DNA from: Candidatus Bathycorpusculum sp.
GTDB lineage: Archaea; Thermoproteota; Bathyarchaeia; Bathyarchaeales; Bathycorpusculaceae
Direction: 5' to 3'
DNA length: 37,783 nucleotides
NCBI GenBank assembly: GCA_009778385.1
Contig: WRJX01000092.1
Span: forward strand, 1-37,783
In this document: in pieces, positions 20,445 through 29,247 of the stretch
Numbering within the stretch: position 1 is the stretch's first letter
How the letters are laid out: each line of letters begins with the position of its first letter
Made by a program: the position numbers and the translations under genes
The notes under the pieces: generated by a model
Database searches by the model: none
Told to the model about the DNA's origin: nothing
Seen by the model: only the letters and a program-made list of their open reading frames with translations

Positions 20445-21950
20445 TTACATACCTTGTTTCAGGCGTCGATAGGTTGCATAATCGACGAATTCGATAAACG
20501 GATTTTCTGCTAAGAATTTAACGTTGATCTTTTGGTGTTTTCTTTTGTCAAGAATTTGGCTTGTTACCCGTAACACGTATGCATCGCTTCCTGCACCTGA
20601 GCCATAACTTGCTATAAGTATGTGATCGTCTGGTTTTGCAATGTCAAGAATGGCTGCTAAGCCTACAAGGGATGCTCCTGAGTAGGTGTTGCCGAATTTA
20701 GTCATTTGAATTGCTGGCATGAATTGTTCTTCTTTAAAGCCTAATTCTTTGGCTATACGTACTGGAAAACTTGGGTTTGGCTGATGTGGAACAAAATATG
20801 CAAAATCGCTGGCTTTCATATTGCATTTTTCCATCATTTTGCTAGCTGCCTTTCGTACGTGTTTATTGTATGCTGGATCACCTGTGAATCTACCGCCATG
20901 CATAGGGTATGGTTCACCATCACGACGCCAAAAGTCTGGTGTATCTGAGGTGCAACTGTACCAACTTTCAACTTCAGCGATGACATCTTTTTTACCAAAG
21001 ATAAAAGCTGCACCGCCATAACCTACAAAAGCATCAAGTTCTCCACCTGGACATCCACGTGGTGCGGCCTGAGAATTGTCTGCACCTATAACCATTGCAT
21101 AGTTAATGTCTGAACGTGGATAACTTACTAGAGCGCAGGCGTCTTTAAACATACTTGAGGCGGCTTTACAAGCAAATTCGGTATCTACTGCATCAACGCC
21201 TTGTACATCACCGTCCTGCTCACCTAACTGTAGTACTTGAGCTACTTTAGACGCTATTGGTTTAACTGCGTACGGGTTAGATTCTGAGCCTGTGTAAACT
21301 TTACCTACCCAGCTATTGTCAAGGCCAGAGTGGATAAGTGCAAGTTTTCCTGCTTCAACAGCCGCTGTTATGGAGTCCTCATCTATGAAGGGTACCGCAC
21401 GCTCAATACCCTCGTCCTTTATGCGGAAACGTGAACTGTAAACACCATAACCCACAATACCGGGCAATTCAGAGTCTTTTGTTGGTTGGATAACTTTGTA
21501 CTCTTGATGTGGATAATATTCATCTGCTAATGTAAACGCTAAAGAGATTGTTGGAACAACTTCACTTTTACCTACTGAGTAGCGCCGTCTAAATCGCGGA
21601 GTAACTTCCCGACCTTCTAAACTTGACAAATCAAAGTCACTTTTATTTAACAACTGATCGGTTACTCTGGCGGGTACACGAATTTTGCCATTATGGAAAC
21701 TTACTATGCCGTAAACAAAGCGTTCAAGTTTTCTAAACTTGTTAGTCGGTTCATCAATTAACGTGCAAAGCTCCAGTTTGCCTTTCTCATAGAACAAATC
21801 TGCGTTGTCCATTTTGTTATAGCTTTTTCTGCCACAGTTTCCACAGTAATCACGTACTTCAAAGTATTCTTTTCCACAAATCTTACAACGGCTTGCACGT
21901 AACCTATCGCCAAGATAAGATACTCTACGTTCTATTGGTTCACTGCTCAC
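20445..21950 (-). CDS. DUF35 zinc-ribbon/OB domain fused to HMG-CoA synthase
   Basis: HMG-CoA synthase condenses acetyl-CoA with acetoacetyl-CoA for the mevalonate route to archaeal lipids. Residues 1-155 are a DUF35-type module: a zinc ribbon (C22, C25, C36, C39) followed by an OB-fold (RFVYGIVSFHNGKIRVPARV). Residues 163-501 are a thiolase-fold synthase opening PGIVGYGVYSSRFRI. Candidate catalytic residues are E223 (GSESNPYAVKP), C261 (VDTEFACKAA) and H389 (YFVPHQPNPSFP), all present. In known archaea DUF35, HMGS and thiolase are separate polypeptides that form one complex, so here two of the three are fused. The start is GTG 21950, 2 bases after the stop of the thiolase-like gene. The C-terminal part (LAENPFIEFVDYATYRRLKQGM) is also as in archaeal HMGS. 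Confidence 0.93.
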   Translation of the reverse strand: MSSEPIERRVSYLGDRLRASRCKICGKEYFEVRDYCGNCGRKSYNKMDNADLFYEKGKLELCTLIDEPTNKFRKLERFVYGIVSFHNGKIRVPARVTDQLLNKSDFDLSSLEGREVTPRFRRRYSVGKSEVVPTISLAFTLADEYYPHQEYKVIQPTKDSELPGIVGYGVYSSRFRIKDEGIERAVPFIDEDSITAAVEAGKLALIHSGLDNSWVGKVYTGSESNPYAVKPIASKVAQVLQLGEQDGDVQGVDAVDTEFACKAASSMFKDACALVSYPRSDINYAMVIGADNSQAAPRGCPGGELDAFVGYGGAAFIFGKKDVIAEVESWYSCTSDTPDFWRRDGEPYPMHGGRFTGDPAYNKHVRKAASKMMEKCNMKASDFAYFVPHQPNPSFPVRIAKELGFKEEQFMPAIQMTKFGNTYSGASLVGLAAILDIAKPDDHILIASYGSGAGSDAYVLRVTSQILDKRKHQKINVKFLAENPFIEFVDYATYRRLKQGM

Positions 21951-21952
21951 GT

Positions 21953-23152
21953 TTATTCTCTCCCTAAAATATTTACATACGCTTTAGTGCCAAACCCTTC
22001 AAACTCTAACGAACCACCATACTTTGGAGTAGTGCCGTCAATGGTTACTTGGCGTTGATCAGCTTTTCCGGTTAATTGACGGAAAATCTCGTAAATTTGT
22101 GCCCCACCCGCAGCGCCAAGAGGGTTGCCATCCGCTTTTAAGCCACCGTCCATGTTAACGTATAATTCTTTACCGTTAATTTCATAACAGCCTTTACTGT
22201 TTGGAGATGATTCAGCTATACTCTTCCAAGCAGTTCCAGAGGCACAGTAGCCTAAATCTTCAAGGGAAACCAGCTCCATCATTGTGGATTGATCATTAAC
22301 TTCCCAAAGATTGATATCCCAAGCGTTTAGTTTACTGGTTTTAAGGGCTTTTTTCATTGCAATTTGCGCTGCAACAAAATGACTTAACTCATCTCGAGCT
22401 GAATAATCCAGATAATCTGTCGCAGAGTCATAACCGTAAATATATACGGGGGTAACATCCATTTTTTTGGCGACTTCTTCACTTGTAAGAATCAAAGCTG
22501 TTGCACCATCAGTTATTGGCGCATAATCAAATAAGCCTAAAGCCTTGTTTACAGCTTTACGTGAACTTAACACATTTTCTAAACTGATTTTACGTTGATA
22601 CTGAGCATATGGATTTTTTGCGCCGTTAGCATGATTCTTGATTGCTACTTGAGCTAAGGCATTGTATAGTTTCTCAAGATTTTCACCGTTTATACAATGC
22701 TTCTTTATGTATGCACGTAATAACAATTCATGATTCGCTTCGGGGGTTCCACCTGCATAGTAACTCCAAGGATCTTCAAGCAGCATAAGATCATCACGGA
22801 TTTTATCCAAACGATCCGTCATTTTCTCAATGCCACCAACTAGTACAGTACTGTAGACACCTGCCTGTATAGCATGACATGCAGTTTTAAGCGCAGCACT
22901 AAAGGAACGTGTTACTTCCATGGGCACATGAAGCTCAGTTAATTCAGAAAGAAAGCCTTCTTCCAAGCCAAGTTTGTTGGTAATTAACAAAAAATAGTCA
23001 GACATGTAGCATGTTTCTAGATTTTTACGTTCTAGATTACATTCATTTGAGGCTGCAAGCCAAGCTTCTTCTATTAATTTTTCTGGCTCTTTGCCGTAGT
23101 GTTCTCCAAATTTTGTTCGGCCAACAGCCACTATTACGGGGCGATTTTGCAT
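21953..23152 (-). CDS. SCP2-type thiolase-like protein, catalytic residues replaced
   Basis: The 399-residue protein follows the thiolase fold from MQNRPVIVAVGRTKFGEHYG to AYVNILGRE, with VLVGGIEKMTD (103-113), KNPYAQYQ and ITDGATALIL. It heads the minus-strand pair with the DUF35-HMGS fusion and by context would feed acetoacetyl-CoA. However, the catalytic positions differ from active family members. The nucleophile cysteine position reads Thr (T81 in TRSFSAAL; the nearest Cys is C92). The His of EVHD reads Asn (N286, EVNDQST). The His of the GHPLG motif reads Asn (N343, GNPLGAAGG). It may be a structural partner or channel scaffold rather than an enzyme. ATG 23152 is preferred over an upstream TTG at 23182 because homologues begin just before RPVIVAVGRTKFG. 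Confidence 0.85.
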   Translation of the reverse strand: MQNRPVIVAVGRTKFGEHYGKEPEKLIEEAWLAASNECNLERKNLETCYMSDYFLLITNKLGLEEGFLSELTELHVPMEVTRSFSAALKTACHAIQAGVYSTVLVGGIEKMTDRLDKIRDDLMLLEDPWSYYAGGTPEANHELLLRAYIKKHCINGENLEKLYNALAQVAIKNHANGAKNPYAQYQRKISLENVLSSRKAVNKALGLFDYAPITDGATALILTSEEVAKKMDVTPVYIYGYDSATDYLDYSARDELSHFVAAQIAMKKALKTSKLNAWDINLWEVNDQSTMMELVSLEDLGYCASGTAWKSIAESSPNSKGCYEINGKELYVNMDGGLKADGNPLGAAGGAQIYEIFRQLTGKADQRQVTIDGTTPKYGGSLEFEGFGTKAYVNILGRE

Positions 23153-23265
23153 AGCTTGTTTTCTTCCCTTGTGTAATGGCAATACAATTTTCCTAAAAAG
23201 ACTATTAAGTGTTTGCCAATGTCCATCAAGTTTAAACTTGAAAAAATAACCCTTACTAGGCTGCT

Positions 23266-24666
23266 CTAAGTACGGTTATGGTTAATTATTTCATTTTCAG
23301 TGATTTTTTCACGTAAAGTTTCAACGAGGGTCTGTAATTTTTGGCTTAATTCTACGGGGTATGTTTCAGCTTCAGTAAGTGCTTTATATTTTTCTGGAAG
23401 TTTGGATAGGTTTTCAGCAGCAAACTCTTTTATCTGATTTAGCGATGGTAAGGTGTAGGTCATTTTGCCCTCAGACATTACATTAACAAGTAATGGTTCT
23501 GCGTCTATTTTTTCAGAAGCTAAGGCTATAACATCTCGTACATAGTTACCTTCAGAGTCTTTATAGCGGTAAACTTGTTTGCGACCTGGTAGAGTTGACT
23601 TGTCTGTACTTAGTTTCATAATAGGTGAGTAAACGTTAGGCACCGTCATGGTTTCGCATAGTTTATAGATAACGTCAAGGTACGGTCTGTCAGAAGATGT
23701 ACCCATTTTAGTACCTACACCAAAAGAGTCAAACTTTGCGCCTTTACTAAGTAACTCGGCAATGCGGAATTCATCCAAGTCACCGCTAACAAAAATTTTA
23801 ACATAGCCTAAGTCGTTATCATCAAGAATTTTCCTAATTTTTTTGCTAGTTTCAGCTAAGTTGCCGCTGTCTAATCGTACACCACCAAGTCGAAACCCTT
23901 TAGTTTCAAGTTCTTTAGCTACCGTTATGGCTTTCTCTAACCCTGCGAGATCATCATAAGTATCAATAAGTAAAGTGGATTTATCAGGGAAAGTTTTGGC
24001 AAAAGCACGGAAAGCCTCCAGCTCTTTGGGGTATGACATGACAAAAGAATGTGCCATTGTTCCAAATACCGGAATGTCATAGACCATACCTGCCAATACG
24101 TTAGATGTTCCTTTACAACCTGCAATGTAGCTGCTTCTTGCCACTTTCATACCTGCGTCAATGCCTTGTTCTCGGCGTAGACCGAATTCAATGACGTTTT
24201 TGCCTTTTGCAGCATGTATAACACGGCTAGCTTTAGTTGACATGGTAGTTTGTAGGTTTACAGTGTTAAGGGCAAATGTTTCAATAATTTGTGCTTCAAT
24301 AATTGGTGCAGTAATGCGAATAAGGGGTTCGTTAGGAAATGCTACTGTACCTTCTGGAACTGCCCATACGTCGCCTGTGAATTTGAAATTTTGAAGGTAA
24401 TTAAGAAACTGCTGATTAAATCCCTGCCGTTTAAGATAAGCAAGATGTTGCTTAGTAAATTTGATGTCTTGCAAATGCAAAAGGATTTGCTCTAGGCCTG
24501 TAAATAGAATGTAGGATCGGTTTTCTGGTAGACGCCTAATGAATAAGTCAAAAGTGGCAGGTTTAAAATTTTTGTTATCAAAATACGCCGCGCACATTGT
24601 TAACTCATAAAAGTCCGTAAATAAACTCATATCCTCTTCTTTATATGCGCCAAGAAACTGCTTCAT
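23266..24666 (-). CDS. pncB: Nicotinate phosphoribosyltransferase
   Basis: The enzyme makes nicotinate mononucleotide from nicotinate and PRPP for NAD salvage. The 466-residue protein has the family start (SLFTDFYELTMCAAYFDNK, 14-32), the substrate-site motif EFGLRREQGIDAG (160-172), GTSNVLAG (186-193) and the phosphorylated histidine H206 in FGTMAHSFVMS. GGVRLDSGNL and VSGDLDEF form the PRPP/phosphate-binding strands, and GVGTKMGTS is the late loop. Length and order fit the long archaeal/bacterial NAPRTase group. ATG 24666 opens the frame with no upstream in-frame alternative of note. It appears to be a single gene, 113 bases upstream of the thiolase-like gene on the same strand. Confidence 0.95.
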   Translation of the reverse strand: MKQFLGAYKEEDMSLFTDFYELTMCAAYFDNKNFKPATFDLFIRRLPENRSYILFTGLEQILLHLQDIKFTKQHLAYLKRQGFNQQFLNYLQNFKFTGDVWAVPEGTVAFPNEPLIRITAPIIEAQIIETFALNTVNLQTTMSTKASRVIHAAKGKNVIEFGLRREQGIDAGMKVARSSYIAGCKGTSNVLAGMVYDIPVFGTMAHSFVMSYPKELEAFRAFAKTFPDKSTLLIDTYDDLAGLEKAITVAKELETKGFRLGGVRLDSGNLAETSKKIRKILDDNDLGYVKIFVSGDLDEFRIAELLSKGAKFDSFGVGTKMGTSSDRPYLDVIYKLCETMTVPNVYSPIMKLSTDKSTLPGRKQVYRYKDSEGNYVRDVIALASEKIDAEPLLVNVMSEGKMTYTLPSLNQIKEFAAENLSKLPEKYKALTEAETYPVELSQKLQTLVETLREKITENEIINHNRT

Positions 24667-24799
24667 ACATATCTTAGAAAAGTAGTTTATGATTTAATTC
24701 TTTCTAGCCAACTATAAATTTCCAAAATAGAAGTAAAACAAGTCATTAAGACATTAACTAACTGATACTTTGCGTTTTCATGTTAAACTGTGTATAAGC

Positions 24800-25329
24800 T
24801 TATTTCAGTTTGATCCAGTATATGTTTAGGGGTTTTCCATCTGTGTACGGTTTTGTTTCTGTTAATTTACCGCTACACTTTTCTATTGTCCTTATAGACG
24901 CGGTATTATCTGAATAACAGCCTAACATAACTTTTTCAATATGTAGTGTTTTTGCGTATTCAAGTCCCATTTTAAGTATCTTTGTTGTATACCCTTTTTT
25001 TCTTTCACTTGGTCTAACAGCATAACCCATATGTCCAAAATATTTCTTTAGAGCGTCACTATTCAAGTTATGCCGGATATCAATTATTCCGATTATTCGG
25101 TTATCTGATTTATTGACTGCAAAAAAAGTATCTGACACAACCCAACCACTTTTTACAGTGCTTTCTTGTCTGTTATTTGTAGTGTTGATTAACATGGTTC
25201 ATAATCCATTTGGTCAAGTAAGGCACTTCCGTTGATTACCTGTTCTTGTGCTTCAAAAAACTCATTTTTAAAGCTCTCCGCTTCTGCTTTGTGGCGTATT
25301 GTGGGAATCTGTAAATCAATTTCAGGCAT
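24800..25329 (-). pseudogene. GNAT N-acetyltransferase split by a one-base deletion
   Basis: The minus strand from ATG 25329 reads PEIDLQIPTIRHKAEAESFKN and on to SALLDQMDYEP, then hits a stop at Cys-TAA. One base further on, the next frame continues with the missing body: LINTTNNRQESTVKSGWVV, then GIIDIRHNLN, the acetyl-CoA loop VRPSERKKGYTTKILKMGL, and the C-terminal NTASIRTIEKCSGKL. Adding one G in CCATG|TTAATC (near 25192-25194) restores Trp-Leu and a full-length GNAT protein of about 176 residues. All conserved parts are otherwise intact, so this is either a very recent inactivation or a single-base sequence error. The substrate is unknown. Confidence 0.85.
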
Positions 25330-25374
25330 AGTTTGTTCTTTTCCTATGTATCTTTGTCTAAAGGGAAAGGGCAT

Positions 25375-25743
25375 CTTTGAACGTAATACTGTTATTCTTC
25401 GGGTATTTTTCTTTTTTTCAGGGTGTTATTGGTGGTTTTTTTAGGTTGAGAGGAAGGAGGAGGTTACATGAAAATAGGTATTATGACATTTTTGCTAAAA
25501 AACATGAACAAAGCCATTTTCTTGTTTTTCAAGGGTTTATGCTATTTTTCGGGACAGACTGTGGGGTTTTGTAAAGTATTCTTTGAAGTGAGAGAAACTG
25601 TTTTTGTATCTTCTAGATATGCCTGTTAGAAATCTGAACGTATACTACAATATGGTATAGGAACAAAATATGCTTTGACACAGTTTAACCTGAAAACGCA
25701 AAATATCAGCTAACTAAGAGTAAACAAAAAAGAAAAAGGGATT
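25375..25743. other. Intergenic stretch without a supported gene
   Basis: About 370 bases between the broken GNAT gene and the propeller protein gene. A plus-strand open frame at 25377-25574 is rich in Phe and Gly with no domain and no ribosome-binding site, and I do not accept it. I see no tRNA or clear repeat. Confidence 0.5.
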
Positions 25744-28377
25744 TTAATGTTTTCTAAGGATTAAAACACCGACTATAGCAATTGCAATAATTATGATAAT
25801 TACGCCGATAGCTAGGTAAGTCATTAAGTCAGCCATTGTAGCTAATGTGCCTCTATCTGCGGGTGGTGTTGATTGACTGCCCTCAGCGACATTAACGAAT
25901 GCAGAAGTGAAAGAGCTACCATATGAGTCATCACCCATAAAGGTTGCAGTCAGTTGATAATCTCCTGCCGTTGAAGGAACATTCCACGTATAACCAAATG
26001 TGCCTGTTAAGTCACTTGTGATGTCTGCAATATGTATCGAGTTTCCGTTGGGATCTACAGCGTCTATAGATATTGGAACGCCAGTGATAGTTACATTATG
26101 GTGCAATCCGTCTATTGGCATCTGAAAGTGTATGTAGTCCATCCATGTTGACATTGAATCCGATGAAACACATGCTATACCCGGCTGAGCAGGAGACATA
26201 TCGAGAATTGAACCTGAAAGCACTACACCTTGTCCTTGAGTTAAAGCTGTTTGTGGTGCTGTTAAAGTAATCGCAGTTTTACCTCTGCCTAACACGTAAA
26301 AGTAACCACTGTAACTGCTTGAAGCTGTTAGATAACCGTCTGCTGCCGGACCTGGACTCAAATTGGCACCACTTATCTTCCACATGAAATCGCCATTAGT
26401 TACATTGAGACAAATTAAGCCCCAACCTCTTGTTGCAGGCTGTGATGGTGTGTGTTCATTGTTCTGGACATAGACTTTTCCGTCTGCAATTCTAATTGTT
26501 TGAACAGCGTAAACCGGCTCAGTTATATTACTATTATATGGCGTTTCAAAGGGAACAGCAGGATCTGCATAATGCCAAACTACGTCACCATTGGTTTCAT
26601 TGAAAGACCAAACACCAGTATAACCAACACCTAAAACCATATCACTATATGCAGCTACATCATAAAGCCAAAATTCGCCCCACGGATAATCATTTATGTC
26701 AGTTTCCCATAGCATTTCTCCTGTTCGTATGTTACGTGCTTGCAAGTAGCCTCGTTCCATTTCAGCTATATACAGTCCATGCCTAGCCCATGTGTTAGTT
26801 GGCCTGTAGGCTGATTCCATCAAATTTTCCGGGGTTGAGATGTTCCACAAAAGTCTGCCTGTTGTTAAATCTACCGCTTCATAGATTGAACCATAGTAGC
26901 CACCATATATGAATCTACCCTGAACCACAGTTATGCCTGTATCTGGGTCATATGAACCCAAGTTTCCATAGGAGCCAGTTTGATAAATTGTTCTTAAGCT
27001 TGCCGGAAGAGTAACACTTACATTACTTACTATTCTTGAAGTAAAATTGTTAGAGTTGCCTTCTGCAGTCCAATTTATCATAAAGCCTGTGAAAGCCCGT
27101 TGGATAGTAATGTCTGCGGTGGTCTGGTTAATTGAGCCTGTATTTTGGAAAGCTAAATAGTAGCCATTTCGGTAATACATTTCAAGGCTACCTGGTGATG
27201 ATCCCATGCTGGCGAGTGTAATGTTTTGTGCTATAGCACCCGTTAATGCGTTGATTTTGTATAGTCGGTTGCCACTTATTGTGATAAGTTCTGCTCCTAT
27301 GCCTGCGGATTCTGTAGCGCCTGGAACAGCTCCTTCAGATCCTTGCCAATATGCAATGCGATTAGGCGTAATACCGCCTTGAGCAACGGGGATGGCATAG
27401 TATTGTTCACCTGTGCGGAGATCAAAACAGACTGCACAGCTTGTTGGGACACCGTTTATGGGTACTGTTTTTGTTTGGTAACATCTACCCATGAAAATTA
27501 CGCTTGGTGTACCCGGCGCACTAAGTGCCGAGTATTGTCCCGCCTCACCGCCAATAATACCTGCTATACTGCCAAGTTCTTTCCAAACAATATGAGGTGA
27601 ATTTGGTGCGGTAACATATGGGCCATAATAGTTTTCTCTGTCACTAGTCTGAGTGGGTGAGCCTTTAAATTCCGTCCAAGGGAAGTTTCCTGCGATGACG
27701 TACCAGTCTCTGTTGTTAGGTAATATTGGGCGTGTCCAGTAGTCATTTGGAGGAGCAGCAGATGGCCAAGAAGATACGCCCTCTTCCTGAACTGTTAGAA
27801 TTGTAACTGGAGATTCTGCGGGTGCAACGAAAACTGATGGGTTAAATATTGCTTCACTGAAATTCCCTGTTCGCGTAGTGGAGTACATGCCGTCCATCCA
27901 GTACCCTGCTGGGAACCATTCACCTGCAAAAAAGAATTGGATTTTCCACTCGCCTACTTGATCAACTGTGTATGAAAACCAGCTCGTTCCATCTGCAACA
28001 TATGACTTAAGATTAACAGTATTAACTGTGCCGTCTGGTTTTGTAATGTTCACTGCGTAGCCTACCATGTATTTGCCTTCACCTGAGGGAAAAGTAATCC
28101 ACACGTTAACTAGAATGTCTTGACCTACACCAATGGGGTTTGGTGAAACACTTAGAAATGCTAGAGGATAAATTGTGTAGTCCGGTGTTTCTCCAGCTGG
28201 CACCATGGAAGGACCTTCATAACCTCCTGTGGTTGGGTGACCGCCATGTGCGGTTACTCCACTTGTTACGTTATTTTGTGCTTCAACTGAATTATTTATT
28301 GACACTATTAAAGTGGCTATTAAAAGTACCGTAACGATCGTTATTGACTTCAAAACTGTTGTTTTAGAATTTTTCAT
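25744..28377 (-). CDS. Large exported PQQ-like beta-propeller protein
   Basis: The 877-residue protein has a signal sequence (hydrophobic core about 11-28, before NNSVEAQ), an Ig-like domain (about 50-170, SVSPNPIGVGQDILVNVWITF), and a large middle region (about 240-705) with repeated strands and Trp-rich PQQ/quinoprotein-like motifs (DLRTGEQYYAIP, DLTTGRLLWNIS, NIRTGEMLWETD, NETNGDVVWHYAD, NVTNGDFMWKIS). It ends with a second Ig-like domain (about 715-835, GTFGYTWNVPSTAGDYQLTATFMGDDSYG) and a membrane anchor (IGVIIIIIAIAIVGVLIL) with RKH tail. The propeller repeats resemble outer-surface propellers without an identifiable quinone enzyme site, so binding rather than dehydrogenase activity is likely. 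Function is unknown. It is transcribed alone, divergent from the aIF1 gene. Confidence 0.85.
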   Translation of the reverse strand: MKNSKTTVLKSITIVTVLLIATLIVSINNSVEAQNNVTSGVTAHGGHPTTGGYEGPSMVPAGETPDYTIYPLAFLSVSPNPIGVGQDILVNVWITFPSGEGKYMVGYAVNITKPDGTVNTVNLKSYVADGTSWFSYTVDQVGEWKIQFFFAGEWFPAGYWMDGMYSTTRTGNFSEAIFNPSVFVAPAESPVTILTVQEEGVSSWPSAAPPNDYWTRPILPNNRDWYVIAGNFPWTEFKGSPTQTSDRENYYGPYVTAPNSPHIVWKELGSIAGIIGGEAGQYSALSAPGTPSVIFMGRCYQTKTVPINGVPTSCAVCFDLRTGEQYYAIPVAQGGITPNRIAYWQGSEGAVPGATESAGIGAELITISGNRLYKINALTGAIAQNITLASMGSSPGSLEMYYRNGYYLAFQNTGSINQTTADITIQRAFTGFMINWTAEGNSNNFTSRIVSNVSVTLPASLRTIYQTGSYGNLGSYDPDTGITVVQGRFIYGGYYGSIYEAVDLTTGRLLWNISTPENLMESAYRPTNTWARHGLYIAEMERGYLQARNIRTGEMLWETDINDYPWGEFWLYDVAAYSDMVLGVGYTGVWSFNETNGDVVWHYADPAVPFETPYNSNITEPVYAVQTIRIADGKVYVQNNEHTPSQPATRGWGLICLNVTNGDFMWKISGANLSPGPAADGYLTASSSYSGYFYVLGRGKTAITLTAPQTALTQGQGVVLSGSILDMSPAQPGIACVSSDSMSTWMDYIHFQMPIDGLHHNVTITGVPISIDAVDPNGNSIHIADITSDLTGTFGYTWNVPSTAGDYQLTATFMGDDSYGSSFTSAFVNVAEGSQSTPPADRGTLATMADLMTYLAIGVIIIIIAIAIVGVLILRKH

Positions 28378-28584
28378 TTAATTTTCACTTTTAAAATTAG
28401 AGAGCAATATTTCCAGAAATGCTTAATCAATCTAGAAATGCTCAATTAATCAATAATCAAAAACTTACCTATAAAGTAATGGGCAAAAAGACTAGACTAT
28501 ACTTAAACACCTGAAGATATAAATCGACACTTTAGTTAAAAACTAAAAATGTGTCACACAGTTTGCCATCTTTATTTTTGAAAC

Positions 28585-28594
28585 TTTTATATAC
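28585..28594 (+). promoter_or_regulatory. TATA box of the aIF1 gene
   Basis: CTTTTATATA lies about 25 bases before the ATG at 28615, the normal TATA to transcription-start distance in archaea. It supports a leaderless mRNA starting at or next to that ATG, and the ATG at 28615 over the in-frame ATG at 28624 or the start at 28600. Confidence 0.65.
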
Positions 28595-28614
28595 ATCAAG
28601 TGCTAATCCATTTG

Positions 28615-28932
28615 ATGAGTATCATGGCTGAAGTTTGTTCAACATGCGGGCTTCCAAAAGACTTATGTGTTTGCGGAGAAATTGAAAAAGAACAGCAAAG
28701 GATTCGTATAAGGCTCGAAACCCGAAAGTTTGGTAGACCAACCACAATAATTGACGGTATTGATGATAAAAATTCGAATCTACAAAACATTGCACAAAAA
28801 TTGAAAGGTTACTGTGCATGTGGTGGAACACACAAAAACGGGCAAATCATGCTTCAAGGTGACCACCGAGATAGAGTACGAGAATTTTTAATTAAAGCAG
28901 GTTATCCGCAAGAAAACATTGAACTCCAATAA
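28615..28932 (+). CDS. Translation initiation factor aIF1 (SUI1 family)
   Basis: aIF1 acts on the small ribosomal subunit in start-codon selection. The product (105 residues from ATG 28615) starts MSIMAEVCSTCGLPKDLCVC, a cysteine pattern seen in many archaeal SUI1 proteins. The SUI1 domain follows: RIRIRLETRKFGRPTTIIDGI (about 32-52), then NLQNIAQKLKGYCACGGTHKNGQIMLQGDHRDRV-type basic loop and final helix. All SUI1 hallmarks are present. The start was chosen from the TATA position. The following zinc-ribbon gene begins 35 bases downstream and is probably co-transcribed. Confidence 0.95.
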   Translation: MSIMAEVCSTCGLPKDLCVCGEIEKEQQRIRIRLETRKFGRPTTIIDGIDDKNSNLQNIAQKLKGYCACGGTHKNGQIMLQGDHRDRVREFLIKAGYPQENIELQ

Positions 28933-28967
28933 ACCCCCTATTATTGCAAATCTCTCTGGGATGTAAA

Positions 28968-29204
28968 ATGAAAAAGTTGGATGACCTTCGTGAAGTTTTT
29001 AAAAATGCAAAACGTAGAAAGCCATCTCAGATTTTTTGCCCAAGATGTGCCAGTCCTAAAATTCACCTCTCAAGTGGCCTTGATTTATGGTTAACCCCTA
29101 AATCTTATGTCTGTGACGAGTGTGGGTACAATGGCGTAATTGTAATGGAACTTGAAGAAGAAAATCAAACTGAAGAAGAAAAACAAACTAGCACAGAAGA
29201 ATAA
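28968..29204 (+). CDS. Small zinc-ribbon protein
   Basis: The 78-residue protein has one zinc ribbon: FCPRCAS (CxxC) and YVCDECGYNG (CxxC), about 24 residues apart, with a basic N-terminal helix (MKKLDDLREVFKNAKRRKPSQ) and an acidic Glu-rich C-terminal tail. This layout is common for small archaeal ribosome- or transcription-associated zinc proteins, but no specific function can be assigned. ATG 28968 is chosen because it directly starts the basic helix. It lies downstream of aIF1 in the same direction and converges with the TFB gene. Confidence 0.75.
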   Translation: MKKLDDLREVFKNAKRRKPSQIFCPRCASPKIHLSSGLDLWLTPKSYVCDECGYNGVIVMELEEENQTEEEKQTSTEE

Positions 29205-29226
29205 AAATGTTCTAAAAAGGGAGAAA

Positions 29227-29247
29227 TGCCTGGTTTTTAGTCAGGCA
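29227..29247. terminator. Hairpin between the zinc-ribbon and TFB genes
   Basis: TGCCTG (29227-29232) and CAGGCA (29242-29247) form a 6-bp stem that includes the last codons of TFB. It stands between convergent genes and has a T-rich loop (GTTTTTAGT), so it may act on either or both strands. Confidence 0.4.

Noticed and set aside
25377-25574. Plus-strand Phe/Gly-rich open frame between the GNAT and propeller genes
   Set aside because: No domain, no ribosome-binding site, and aromatic-rich composition typical of chance frames in T-rich DNA.
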